Source: Sandaracinaceae bacterium (GTDB lineage Bacteria; Myxococcota_A; Polyangia; Polyangiales; Sandaracinaceae). From it: a stretch of DNA of 64,000 nucleotides. Below are positions 40,526 through 49,632 of this stretch, in pieces (position 1 is the stretch's first letter; the number at the start of each line of letters is the position of its first letter). Location of the stretch: the NCBI GenBank assembly GCA_020633195.1, contig JACKEC010000018.1, forward strand, positions 372,001 to 436,000, written 5' to 3'. The position numbers and the translations under genes were made by a program. The notes under the pieces are model-generated. The model was not told the origin of the DNA, did no database searches, and worked only from the letters and a program-made list of their open reading frames with translations.

Positions 40526-42302
40526 GTGGGGAGGACGGCGGCCGGGGCTCGGAGCGACAGGCGGCGCGGCGCGCTCCGGCTGGCGTGGGCGCTCGCCGTC
40601 GCGGCGCTGCTCCAGGGCTGCGCGAGCGACGACGGGGGCGCGCCCCTGACGGGCTGGCAGGTGGCCGACGGAGACGCCGCGGAGACGCCGCCCGAGCGCG
40701 TGCCCGAGGATCTGCGGTGGCGGTCGACGGACGAGCGCTCGCTCGTCTTCCCCCGTGCGCGGCGGCTCGGTGTGGCTGCGCGCGACCGCGTCGTGCGACG
40801 CGTCGCTGCGCGATCCGGTCGTGTTCGTGCCCAAGAGCTACGTGGCGCTCGCGGCGTGGATCGACGGCGCGCGCGTGCTCGACTCGAGCTACGAGCAAGC
40901 GCGCGGGATGCCGTGGCGCACCATCGCCCTGCCGGCCGCGTGCCACGACGTCGACGTCACGCTCCGAGCCTACTCGGAGTACACACAGGCGGGGCTGCCC
41001 GAGCCTCCTCGCGTGGGGGAGCGCGCCGCGCTGGTGACCGCGCTCGTGCCCGCGGATCTGCACCGCGTGGCGCTCGCGTGCATCTACCTCTTCGTCGCGC
41101 TCGTCGCGGGGACGCTCGCGCTGGGCTCTCGGCAGCGGCGGGCGCTCGTCGGGGTCGCGATCTACGCGCTGGCGCTCGCCGGGTGGACGCTGTTCCACAC
41201 CAAGACGAAGCAACTCTGGTTGCCCTCCATGCCGTTCTGGTTCGGGGTGTGGTGGGTGTCCGTGCCGCTCGTGTCGACGGGCGTCTCGGTGTTCCTCGAC
41301 GCGGTCTTCGCCGGCGGGCCCCGGCGGGTGTTCCGCTTCCTCGCGATCGCGCTGGGCGCCACGAGCCTCACCGCGCTGGGCTCGCTCGTCGTACCGGCGA
41401 CGTTCGACGCGCTCTCCGCGCCGATCTTCCTGGCGGGGCGCGGCCTCTCGATCCTCGGGCTGATCGTCGTCCCGGTGTCCCTCGCGATCCGCGCGCGCCG
41501 AGGGGACCGCGACGCCGCGATCCTGCTCGCAGGGGTGGCGATCTCGTTCGTGGCCGTCGCCCACGACTTCGCGCTCTCGTTCGGCCTCGTGGGGGGCGAG
41601 GCGACGTGGGCGCAGGCCGGCTACGTGGCCCTGATGCTGGCCTTCGTGCTCATCGTGCGACGGCGCGTGCTCGGGATGCAGGCCCAGCTCGTGGAGTACG
41701 CGGCCACCGTCGAGCGACAGGCGAGGGAGCGAGAGGCGCTGCTCGGTGATCTGCACGACGGGCTCGGGGGCATCGTCACGAACGTCCGCCTGCTCGCCGA
41801 GCGCGGCGAGCGCGAGGGCGACGGACTTCGCATGCCCACCATCGCGAGGCTCGCGAGCGAGGGCGTCGCGGAGCTGCGCGCCCTCCTCTTCGGGTTCGAC
41901 CAGCTCCCGCGCTCGTGGCGCCACGTCGCGGCGGAGCTGCGGCGCGCCGGGTCGACGATGCTCGAGGGGCACGGCGTCGAGCACACCCTGGAGCAGGACA
42001 TCGCGGGGGACGCGCCGGCGCCGGAGGTCGGCACGGTCCTGCACCTCGTGCGGATCCATCGCGAGGCCCTCACCAACGCGCTCAAGCACGCGAACGCCAG
42101 ATCGGTGCGGGTGCGCCTCGTCGTGCGCCGCGACCACCTCTCTCTCGACGTGGTCGACGACGGGGACGGCGGCGGCGAGGCCGGCGGCGTGGATCTCGGC
42201 AAGGGCGTCGCCTCGATGCGCGCGCGCGCGGAGCAGCTCGGCGGCGAGCTCTCGATCGAGCGCGACGGGGGCACGCGCGTGTCGCTCACCGCGCCGCTTT
42301 GA
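40526..42302 (+). CDS. NarL-partner sensor histidine kinase, frameshifted in this sequence
   Basis: As written, the gene is split. A 5' part from GTG 40526 encodes a lipoprotein-like signal (AALLQGC) and GWQVADGDAAETPPERVPEDL up to 40754; the rest (from 40755, 515 residues) is one base out of frame. Removing one C from the CCCCC run at 40750-40754 joins them as ...SLVFP-VRGGSVWLRATASC. The joined protein has an outer N-terminal domain, seven or so membrane helices (7TMR-DISM-like) and a HisKA_3 kinase with phospho-acceptor His in LLGDLHDGLGG, then HATPase N box REALTNALKHA and G box GKGVASMRARA. It is the likely partner of the regulator at 39851. Either a sequencing slip or a genuine inactivation. 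Confidence 0.85.
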
Positions 42303-42320
42303 AGTCGGACGCCGGGAGGC

Positions 42321-45203
42321 TCACTCACAGACGTCGCGCCACTGGGCGACCGCGTCGAGGCGCAGCGGGTGCGCGGCGCCGAAGCCGTAGCGGTTGCCGA
42401 CCTCGGCGCAGTCCGGCTGCTTCTCCACGGTGAGCCAGTCCCCGCGCGTGATCTTGTACTCGAACCACTCGCCGCGGGGCAGGAGCACCGTCCCGCGGGC
42501 GCGGTCGGCCGTGATCCACGTCAACGAGTGATGCATGGTCCAACCGTCGGCGCTCGTCACGATCGAGACGTCGCGGTCCATCGGGGTCCCGGCGGGGACG
42601 GTCACCTCGAAGGGCACCTCGACGTCGGGGCGCGGGTCGGCGATCGCGGGGTCGTAGTCCATCTCGATCCGGAGCGGCGCGGCGTCGGGCACGCGGACGC
42701 GCAGGGATCGATCGGCGCCATCGACGAGCCAGCCGCCCTCGGCCTCGAGGCTCGCGACGTCGTCCCGCCGGGTCAGGGGCGCGCCGTCCACGCGCACCGC
42801 GGTGACGGGGCCGTCGACGCGGTGGACCCAGACGTCGAGGGTTCGGGGCGGCGGCGTCCACGCGCCCTCGCGAGGCGCGAGCTCGAGAGCGGCTCCGCTC
42901 GCCGTCCCCTCGAACGTGATCACGGTGGTCGCCGAGGGACCGTCCCCGTCGCCCTCGTCCTCGTAGAGCGCGAAGCGCGACGCGGTCGACGCTGGGTAGA
43001 CGTCGAGGCGGAGCTCGGAGCCGTCGATCGCGTCCGTGCTCGAGGCCCAGCCCCCGCGCGGCAGGATCGCGCCCTCGCGGACGAACAGCGGCGCCGCGGC
43101 CAGGGTCGCGCCGACCGTGATCGAGGTCGGGCCCTCGTGGATCGCGCCGGAGTCGAGCTCGTACCAGCGACCCGCGGGGAGGCGCACGGCGCGAGAGGTC
43201 GCGCCCTCCTCGAGGATCGGGGCGGCCATGAGGAACGGCCCGATCATCATCTGGTCGTCGACGCGACGCAGCGCCGCGTCGTCCGGGAATTCCCACACGA
43301 GCGGCCGCAGCACGGGGGCGCCCGTCTGCGCCGCCTCGGCGAAGAGCGCGTAGAGGTAGGGGAGCAGCCGGTAGCGCTCGCGCAGGCGGTGCCGGCTGAT
43401 GTCCTCGACCTCCTGGCCGAACGCCCAGGGCTCTTGATCCGGCACCTCGTGCGTCACGTGCGCGCGGGCGAAGGGGGACAGCGCGCCCACCTCCATCCAG
43501 CGCGCGAAGAGCTCGGCGCTCGCGTTCCCCGAGTAGCCGCCGATGTCGCTGCCCGCGAAGGGGATGCCCGAGAGCCCGAGGCCCATCAGCATCGCGGGGG
43601 TCTGCCGAAGGCTCGCCCAGGTGCTCGGCGCGTCGCCCGTCCACATCGCCGCGTAGCGCTGGATGCCGGCGTAGCCCGCGCGCGTCAGCACGAAGGGTCG
43701 CTGGCTCGGCCGCGCGGCGCGGAGCCCTTCGAAGGTCGCCCGCGCCTCGTGCAGCGCGTAGACGTTGCGCGCCTCCGCCATCGTCGTGGGGATCCCGTCG
43801 CCCGCCGCCACCAGATCGCTCGCGATCTCCGCCGCGCCTCCGCTCTCGGGGAACACGGTGGGCTCGTTGACGTCGAGCCAGACCCCGTCCACGCCGCGGC
43901 CCGCGAGCGCGGCGACCTCGCCGGACCAGAGCGCCCGCGCGGACGGCGACGTGAAGTCGAGGAAGGAGCTCGGCCCCGGCCACGCGACGCCCTCGTACGG
44001 CGTGCCGCTCGCGTCCGCGAGGAAGTGACCGCCCGCGCGGGCGCGGTCGTAGACGCTCCAGCCCGGGTCGACCTTGATCCCGGGATCCTCGATCACGATC
44101 AGCCGGAAGCCCTGCCCTTCGAGCCGCGAGGCGAGTCCCTCGGGGTCCCCGAAGGCCGCCGGATCGAAGGTGAAGCTGCGGAAGCCGTCCATGTGCTGGA
44201 TGTCCAGCCAGAGCGCGTCGGCCGGGATCTCGCGGCGCCGGAGCTCGGCACCGATCTCCTCGAGGCGAGCGTCGGGCGAGTAGCCCCAGCGGCACTGGTG
44301 GAAGCCGAGCGACCAGCGCGGCGGGACCGGCGCCCGACCGGTGAGGCCCGTGTAGGCTCGCAACACGTCCTGCATGCGCGGCCCCGCGATGACGTACTGG
44401 TCGATGCTCGGACCGGCCGACTCGACGCGGTACTCGCCGGGGTCCGCGACCGCGAGGTCGATCTCGAGCCGGTGCGCGACGTCGGTGAAGACGCCGTAGG
44501 CCACGCCCTCGCGGAGCGCCACGAAGAAGGGCACCGACGCGTAGAGGGGATCCTGATCGGGCCGGTAGCCGCCGAAGTCGGGGTCGTAGGCGTCCGTGTT
44601 CCAGAACGTCCAGCGGCGCCCGCGGCGGTCGAGCCCGCCCGTCTTCTCGCCGAGGCCGTAGAACGGCTCGTCGGCGGGCGTCGCGCGCACCACCGCGCTC
44701 GCGGTGGAGGCCGGGTCGGCGACGTCGTCGACGAGGACGCGGCCCTCGTCGTCGGCGACGGTCACCCGCCCGCCCTCGCGCGCCACCCGCACGGTCACCC
44801 GCTCGGTGCAGATCACGAGTGTCTCGGAGGCGTCGTCGGAGCCGACGTCGATCCGGGTCGCGGGCGCGAGCTCGGCCGCGGGGGTGACGAGCGCGAACGA
44901 GCGGTCGGGGACGTCCGCGTCGAGCGGCAGGTAGCGCAGGCGCGTCACGCCGTCCGCGAGGAGCATGACCTCGACGCGGCGCGACGTGCCGGCGGCCGAC
45001 AGGTGATGCGCGGCGATCTCGGTGACCCAGGACGGCCCTCCGGGGCGCTCGCCGCAGCTCCAGGGGACCGCCGCGTCGGTCGCGGCGTCGGTCGCCGCGT
45101 CCCGGCCTCCGTCGACCGCCGCGCCGGCGTCGGGGCGGGTAGGCGCGGGATCGCAAGCGAGGCCGCCGAGGGCGAGGAGCAGCGCGACGCGACGGAGGAG
45201 CAT
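42321..45203 (-). CDS. Secreted GH31 alpha-glucosidase with starch-binding tail
   Basis: 960 residues from ATG 45203. Lipobox LGGLAC and Asp/Ala-rich linker. GH31 N-terminal beta domain (PADEPFYGLGEKTG), then the barrel with WLDIQHMDGF, nucleophile Asp in GVWLDVNEPTVF (~439) and acid/base Asp in MWTGDAPSTW (~521), followed by SDIGGYSG. The last ~100 residues (from DVEVPFEVTVPAG, ~860) resemble a CBM20/AMPK-type carbohydrate-binding module with ITADRARGTVLLPRGEWFEYKI. Expected to cleave alpha-glucans at the cell surface. A GTG at 45221 is an alternative start. Confidence 0.95.
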   Translation of the reverse strand: MLLRRVALLLALGGLACDPAPTRPDAGAAVDGGRDAATDAATDAAVPWSCGERPGGPSWVTEIAAHHLSAAGTSRRVEVMLLADGVTRLRYLPLDADVPDRSFALVTPAAELAPATRIDVGSDDASETLVICTERVTVRVAREGGRVTVADDEGRVLVDDVADPASTASAVVRATPADEPFYGLGEKTGGLDRRGRRWTFWNTDAYDPDFGGYRPDQDPLYASVPFFVALREGVAYGVFTDVAHRLEIDLAVADPGEYRVESAGPSIDQYVIAGPRMQDVLRAYTGLTGRAPVPPRWSLGFHQCRWGYSPDARLEEIGAELRRREIPADALWLDIQHMDGFRSFTFDPAAFGDPEGLASRLEGQGFRLIVIEDPGIKVDPGWSVYDRARAGGHFLADASGTPYEGVAWPGPSSFLDFTSPSARALWSGEVAALAGRGVDGVWLDVNEPTVFPESGGAAEIASDLVAAGDGIPTTMAEARNVYALHEARATFEGLRAARPSQRPFVLTRAGYAGIQRYAAMWTGDAPSTWASLRQTPAMLMGLGLSGIPFAGSDIGGYSGNASAELFARWMEVGALSPFARAHVTHEVPDQEPWAFGQEVEDISRHRLRERYRLLPYLYALFAEAAQTGAPVLRPLVWEFPDDAALRRVDDQMMIGPFLMAAPILEEGATSRAVRLPAGRWYELDSGAIHEGPTSITVGATLAAAPLFVREGAILPRGGWASSTDAIDGSELRLDVYPASTASRFALYEDEGDGDGPSATTVITFEGTASGAALELAPREGAWTPPPRTLDVWVHRVDGPVTAVRVDGAPLTRRDDVASLEAEGGWLVDGADRSLRVRVPDAAPLRIEMDYDPAIADPRPDVEVPFEVTVPAGTPMDRDVSIVTSADGWTMHHSLTWITADRARGTVLLPRGEWFEYKITRGDWLTVEKQPDCAEVGNRYGFGAAHPLRLDAVAQWRDVCE

Positions 45204-45358
45204 GCGCGTCCGATCATGCACCGAGGACCTGCTCGGTGCCGCAGGCGTCGTCGCGGACGTCCCATGTGCGGTCCCACGGGCGGCTCGCCCGACCCGCGGG
45301 GCTCGAACGCGAGCCGCAGCGAGTAGCGCCTGGCACGAGGGCTGCTCATGTGCGGCGT

Positions 45359-45502
45359 ATGACCTCCTCCAAGACGACTGCCACCTCGATCCCCTCGACG
45401 CCCACTCGCCGTTTCTCGCTGCGCGCCCGCACCGCGTTGCGCGCGGGGCTCGCGACCAAAGAACCGACGAAGCTCGAGATTCCGAACCTGAAGGTGACGT
45501 GA
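45359..45502 (+). CDS. Possible 47-residue peptide gene
   Basis: ATG 45359 to TGA 45502: a Thr/Ser-rich N-terminal half (MTSSKTTATSIPSTP), a basic amphipathic middle and the tail TKEPTKLEIPNLKVT. Length and the leader-plus-tail appearance are compatible with a ribosomal peptide precursor, but no processing enzyme is nearby and no Shine-Dalgarno is clear. The remaining 347-bp gap (45204-45550) shows nothing else. Confidence 0.35.
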   Translation: MTSSKTTATSIPSTPTRRFSLRARTALRAGLATKEPTKLEIPNLKVT

Positions 45503-45550
45503 CTGGCCCTCAGCCCGGCGTCAGCGCGCGCGCTCGACGCGAGGCTCGCC

Positions 45551-47527
45551 GTGGTATGCCTCGTCGAGCCGGTGGGTCACCCCTCCCAACGCGTGGCCGC
45601 GAGGCCTTGGCGCGCCGCGTACTGGACGGGCGCGCCGAGACGCGCCGTGTCACTGGCCGGGACGCTCGCGCTGGCCCTCGCGATGGTGCCGCTGATCGCC
45701 TCCGACCTCGCGGAGGGGGCCGCCCTCGATCGCGTAGCCGAGCGACTCGGGGACGAAGCGGTGCTGACCCTCGCGGCCTTCGACGCCGCGGCCGGCGAGT
45801 CGGTCCACGGCCCCTACTCGCGGTTCGGCTGGAGCCACCCCGGCGCGATGCTCGTGCACCAGCTCGCGCTGGGGCTGCGCGTCTCTGGAGGGCGGAGCGA
45901 GCTCCTGCCCTGGTGGCTCGCGGCCTGGTCGATCGCGTGGCTCGTCCTCGCCGTCGCGCTGATCGCGAGGGAGCGCTCGCCGTGGCTCCGCGCGGGCTGG
46001 CTGCTCGCTTCGATCCTGGCCTTCGCGTCGCTGCGGGTCTCGGGCGGTCCGTCGCTGCTCACGATCCTGTGGAACCCGCTCGCGACGCTCGCGCCGTTCT
46101 TCCTCCTCTACGCGCTCGCGTGGCGACGGCGCAGCGGCCTCTGGGCGGCCCCGCTCGTCGTGCTCCTCCACGCCTACCTGGTGCAGAGCCACGTGGGGTA
46201 CTTGGCGATCGCGACGCTCGTCGCGGGGGTCGCGCTCGCGACCGTGCTGCGCGGCGCCTGGGCCCGGCCTCGACGGCAGCTCGTCATCGCGGCGGTCGCC
46301 ACCGGCGTCACCGCGGTCGCGGCCTGGTGGAGCGCGTCCGCGGCCAACCTGATCGCGATCGGCGCCTTCTTCCGCGAAGGCGGCCACGAGGCCCCCGCTC
46401 CCGCCGCCGCGCTCCTGCTCGCCGCCCAGAGGACGCAAGGCCCCTTGCTCACGCTCCTCGGAGACCTCGGCTCCGACGAGCTCGGGCTCGGGCTCCTGTG
46501 TCTTCAGGTGCTGCTCCTCGTCGCCCATACGATCGAGCGGCTCACGCGGCGCTCGGGGGTGCCCCTCTCCGTCTGCGTCCTGTCGCTCGGGGGCCTCGCG
46601 ATCGCCGTCGTGTCGGCGTTCGGGGTCGACCGCGAGATCCACCCGCACCAGAGCCACTGGCTGGAGATCGTGGGGCCGATGGCGTGGATCGGCGCGCTGT
46701 GGCCGCTCGCGTGGCGGCGCCTTCGTCCGTACGGCTGGGCGCTCGCCGTGGCGGTCGCGCTCTTCGTGGGGGTGGGGTCGACGAGCGCGGCGACGGCGAG
46801 GATGGACGCGCGCGGCATCCCCGCCGGGCGACACGCTGGTCGCCCCGATCGGCTCGCCGACCTCCTCGAGCCCTTCCTCGCCGAGGGGCCCGTCCAGCTC
46901 CGCTTTCGGGAGGCCGATCACGACGCGTGGGGGATGGTCGCGGCGGTCGCGGTGCGGAGCGCGGATCGCGGTCACCGCGTCCAGCTCGAGCCCCGGTTCC
47001 GCTTCATGTTCGGGCGCAGCCGCACGCGCTGCGGACCGGAGTGCCGACCGATCTGGCTGTCGATGGGGCCGCCGCCCGGCTGGCGGGTCCTCGGGTCGAT
47101 CCCGGGGTTCGCGCTCGTGGAGCCCGGCGACGACGAGTCGCCGCCCGACGGCGGCGCGCTGTCCGTGCTCGAGGCGTGGGGCACCGAAGGCGCGCCGGGC
47201 TGGGTGGTGGACGGGGTCGCGCTCGAGGGCGCGCCCTGGAACGCGCCGGGCTGTCTGCGCTTCCGACTCGGCACATCGGGGATCGTGCTCGGCGTACGGG
47301 GTTCGCCGACCGCGCTGTCCGTCGCGGCGGACAACAACGACGCGTACGAGATCGCGTGCGACCGAGGGGCGGGCTTCCAGCGTGTCGGGCGGGTCCCGCC
47401 CGTCGCGGGGTGGGGCATCGTGTCGCGGCGCGTCGAGGTGCCGGACCTCGCGAGCTGCGCTCGGATCCGACTCACGCCGGGCACGGGCGACGGGTCGTCC
47501 TCGATCGCCGAGGTGACCGCGCTCTGA
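45551..47527 (+). CDS. Polytopic membrane protein, GT-C-like
   Basis: 658 residues (GTG 45551; later GTGs near 45572 or 45647 are possible). About eleven hydrophobic helices to residue ~420, then a ~235-residue soluble C-terminal domain, presumably outside the membrane. The first loop has GPYSRFGWSHPGAM, a pattern seen in many GT-C-like or ArnT-like membrane proteins of unknown function, and a later HPHQSHWLE loop. A lipid-linked sugar donor would be expected for a true GT-C enzyme. The identification is tentative. Confidence 0.75.
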   Translation: MVCLVEPVGHPSQRVAARPWRAAYWTGAPRRAVSLAGTLALALAMVPLIASDLAEGAALDRVAERLGDEAVLTLAAFDAAAGESVHGPYSRFGWSHPGAMLVHQLALGLRVSGGRSELLPWWLAAWSIAWLVLAVALIARERSPWLRAGWLLASILAFASLRVSGGPSLLTILWNPLATLAPFFLLYALAWRRRSGLWAAPLVVLLHAYLVQSHVGYLAIATLVAGVALATVLRGAWARPRRQLVIAAVATGVTAVAAWWSASAANLIAIGAFFREGGHEAPAPAAALLLAAQRTQGPLLTLLGDLGSDELGLGLLCLQVLLLVAHTIERLTRRSGVPLSVCVLSLGGLAIAVVSAFGVDREIHPHQSHWLEIVGPMAWIGALWPLAWRRLRPYGWALAVAVALFVGVGSTSAATARMDARGIPAGRHAGRPDRLADLLEPFLAEGPVQLRFREADHDAWGMVAAVAVRSADRGHRVQLEPRFRFMFGRSRTRCGPECRPIWLSMGPPPGWRVLGSIPGFALVEPGDDESPPDGGALSVLEAWGTEGAPGWVVDGVALEGAPWNAPGCLRFRLGTSGIVLGVRGSPTALSVAADNNDAYEIACDRGAGFQRVGRVPPVAGWGIVSRRVEVPDLASCARIRLTPGTGDGSSSIAEVTAL

Positions 47528-47554
47528 TGCGCTCGCCGAAGGTAGGCTCCGTCG

Positions 47555-48070
47555 ATGCCTCGCCGAACCCCGCCGCCGCGCGCGTACACGCGCGACGCTC
47601 CGCCGGCCGAAGCGCTCACCGTCCGTCCGATCGGCGTGGTGCGCTCACCGCACGAGGAGCGCCACGGCACGCCGCGTCAGGCCGCGATCCCCGCCGACCC
47701 CGCGCTGCGCCCAGACGAGGCCGCGCGGATCGAGCTGTTCGAAGACATCCCCCTCGAGGCGGTGCGCGACCTCGCGGGCTTCGAGCGCGTGTGGATCGTG
47801 GCGTGGCTCCACCTCAACGACGGGTGGCGCGCGACGGTGGTGCCCCCGCGAGGGCCGCGCGAGGCCCGGAGCCTCTTCGCGACGCGGGCGCCTCACCGAC
47901 CCAACCCACTCGGGCTCAGCGCCGCGCGCGTCACCGGCGTGGAAGGCCGCGTGATCCACCTCGAGCGCGTGGACCTCCTCGACGGCACCCCGGTGCTCGA
48001 CCTCAAGCCCTACGTGCCCGCCGTCGACTCCTTCCCCGACGCGCGCGCGGGCTGGCTCGACGAGGTGTAG
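47555..48070 (+). CDS. trmO: tRNA (t6A37) N6-methyltransferase TrmO
   Basis: 171 residues. TrmO (formerly TsaA/UPF0066) methylates threonylcarbamoyladenosine 37 of tRNA-Thr using S-adenosylmethionine. Family motifs are intact: IGVVRSPHEERHGTPRQ near residues 26-42, DLAGFERVWIV, and FATRAPHRPNPLGLS (~109-123), plus LDLKPYVP. It starts 27 bp after the previous gene and is convergent with the next, 3 bp apart. Its target class, tRNA, is interesting beside the array but need not be related. Confidence 0.95.
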   Translation: MPRRTPPPRAYTRDAPPAEALTVRPIGVVRSPHEERHGTPRQAAIPADPALRPDEAARIELFEDIPLEAVRDLAGFERVWIVAWLHLNDGWRATVVPPRGPREARSLFATRAPHRPNPLGLSAARVTGVEGRVIHLERVDLLDGTPVLDLKPYVPAVDSFPDARAGWLDEV

Positions 48071-48073
48071 CGG

Positions 48074-48607
48074 TCACGCCTCCGCGTCGACGGTCCCGAG
48101 CCGCACCTTCATCGCGCAGACCTCACCGTGCAGATCCGCGATCATCGCCTCGACGTGGAGGGGATCGACGGGGCCAGCCACCGCCTCGATGTACGGGTGC
48201 AGGAACTCGATCGCCGCGGGGACGTCCGCGCAGATCCGGACAGGGTGCGGAGGCGGCGCGATGATGGACATGCCCGTGAGGATCGACCGGTGCAGCGAGC
48301 CGATCACGCCGCGGCCGAGGACCACCGTCGAGGACGCGACCCGCGTGTGCTTCGTCTGATCGATCATCTGCGTGACCGACCGCCGCTCCTCCGAGCTCAT
48401 CGTGCTCCGCGTGCCGTGCAGCACGATGAGGCTGACGCCCTTCTCCGGGTGCTCCTTCATCCGCGCGAGCGCGAGCGCGCGCAGCCGCTCGAGCTCGTCG
48501 AGGGGAGTGTGCCCGTCGACGACCCACATCGTGAGTCGACGCCAGATCGCGATCGCGTACGTATCCGTCACGCGATCCGGACGGACCCTGGGCCTCTGCC
48601 CCCCCAT
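48074..48607 (-). CDS. Conserved-type hypothetical, possible STAS-like fold
   Basis: 177 residues, cytosolic. A mixed alpha/beta pattern with a central strand (GVSLIVLHGTRSTMSSEERR) and a C-terminal helix pair resembles the SpoIIAA/STAS-type proteins common in myxobacteria, but I cannot name the family. No catalytic residues. ATG 48607 is the only good start. Confidence 0.75.
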   Translation of the reverse strand: MGGQRPRVRPDRVTDTYAIAIWRRLTMWVVDGHTPLDELERLRALALARMKEHPEKGVSLIVLHGTRSTMSSEERRSVTQMIDQTKHTRVASSTVVLGRGVIGSLHRSILTGMSIIAPPPHPVRICADVPAAIEFLHPYIEAVAGPVDPLHVEAMIADLHGEVCAMKVRLGTVDAEA

Positions 48608-48696
48608 GCCACGAGCGTAGCGTGTGGAGCACGGCGCATCGACGGCCTCGAGCGGAGGTCAGCGTTTCGGAGGCCCTCTCCGACAAGGACAGCTCG

Positions 48697-48799
48697 AGGT
48701 CTGTAGATCAATCGCCTCCGGCGATTTCTCTCCGGCGAGGGGCAAGCCCCTCGCGCTCCCCACTGAGATCCTCCGACGCTTCGCGTCGTCGGACTCAGT
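48697..48799 (-). repeat. 103-bp dispersed repeat ending at a stop codon, copy 2
   Basis: Twin of 30717-30819. Again the ACTGAGTCC end supplies the TGA of the minus-strand gene beside it (48795). The two host genes are unrelated, and similarity stops at the junction. Confidence 0.92.
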
Positions 48800-49550
48800 G
48801 CCGGCGGTGGCCGAGGTGGCGGCCGCGGTCGTGGTGACCGCGGCGCCCGTTCACGACGCGGACGCGCCCGGGGCGCGGGTGCTCGACAACGACGACGGGG
48901 CGCGGGTGCTCCACGACGACGACGGGGCGCGCGGGGCGCGGGTGATCCACGACGACGACGGCGCCCGGGCGAGACGGCCGCTCGACGACCACGGTCGCCG
49001 GCGGCGGCGCGGGTCGCTCGACGACCACGGTCGCCGGGGGCGGGGCCTCGTTCTCGACGACGACGGTCGGCGACTCGGGGGCGAGGATCACGATGTGCGG
49101 CGCGCGGCCGCGGTAGGTCTGCCCCGCGTGCACGACGCGCACGGCGACGGGACCGGGCGCGATCGCGACCTCGCGGACGGTGCCTCGGTAGGCGGCGCGC
49201 TCGGGATCCCAGGTGAGCATCACGGGGCGCGGCCCCTGCTCGGTGGGCACGCGGACGCTCATCGTGACCTCGCCCGGCGGCGGCGCCGAGGGGGCGACGA
49301 GGTAGGCCTCGACGTTGCCGTCGGGGGTCGCCACGACCTCGACCGGGTGCGGGCCGGCTTGGACCACGACGCCGTCGTGGGCGGCGGCGAACGCGGCGGG
49401 TGCGACGACCTCCGGACCGAAGCCGTCGGTGGGCTCGCCGGCCGCGAGGACCTCGGGGACGATCTCTTCGTCGTCGCCGCCACAGGCGGCGAGCGGGGTC
49501 AGGGCGACGGCGAGCCAGAGCAGAGAGCGGATCGGTCGTCGTTGTTCCAT
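48795..49550 (-). CDS. Lipoprotein with Val/Pro/His-rich low-complexity tail
   Basis: 251 residues. Lipobox PLAAC; a ~130-residue beta-type domain (~30-160); then a repetitive tail of VVVE(R/H)P(x)P units ending in a His/Arg/Gly-rich stretch. The tail looks like a surface or wall-spanning spacer. The stop codon comes from the 103-bp repeat. Divergent from the FadL operon, 82 bp apart. Confidence 0.82.
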   Translation of the reverse strand: MEQRRPIRSLLWLAVALTPLAACGGDDEEIVPEVLAAGEPTDGFGPEVVAPAAFAAAHDGVVVQAGPHPVEVVATPDGNVEAYLVAPSAPPPGEVTMSVRVPTEQGPRPVMLTWDPERAAYRGTVREVAIAPGPVAVRVVHAGQTYRGRAPHIVILAPESPTVVVENEAPPPATVVVERPAPPPATVVVERPSRPGAVVVVDHPRPARPVVVVEHPRPVVVVEHPRPGRVRVVNGRRGHHDRGRHLGHRRH

Positions 49551-49632
49551 ACCCTCAGCGTAAGCGCGCTGCGTACCTCGGGTCCACGCCGGCCGTCGCG
49601 TCGGGTGCGAGCGTTCGTGTATCGTCTGGCGG

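Noticed and set aside
45236..45502. An 88-codon version of the small peptide gene
   Set aside because: The first ~40 codons read Arg/Ser/His-rich and overlap the upstream region of the GH31 gene; only the part from ATG 45359 looks peptide-like.
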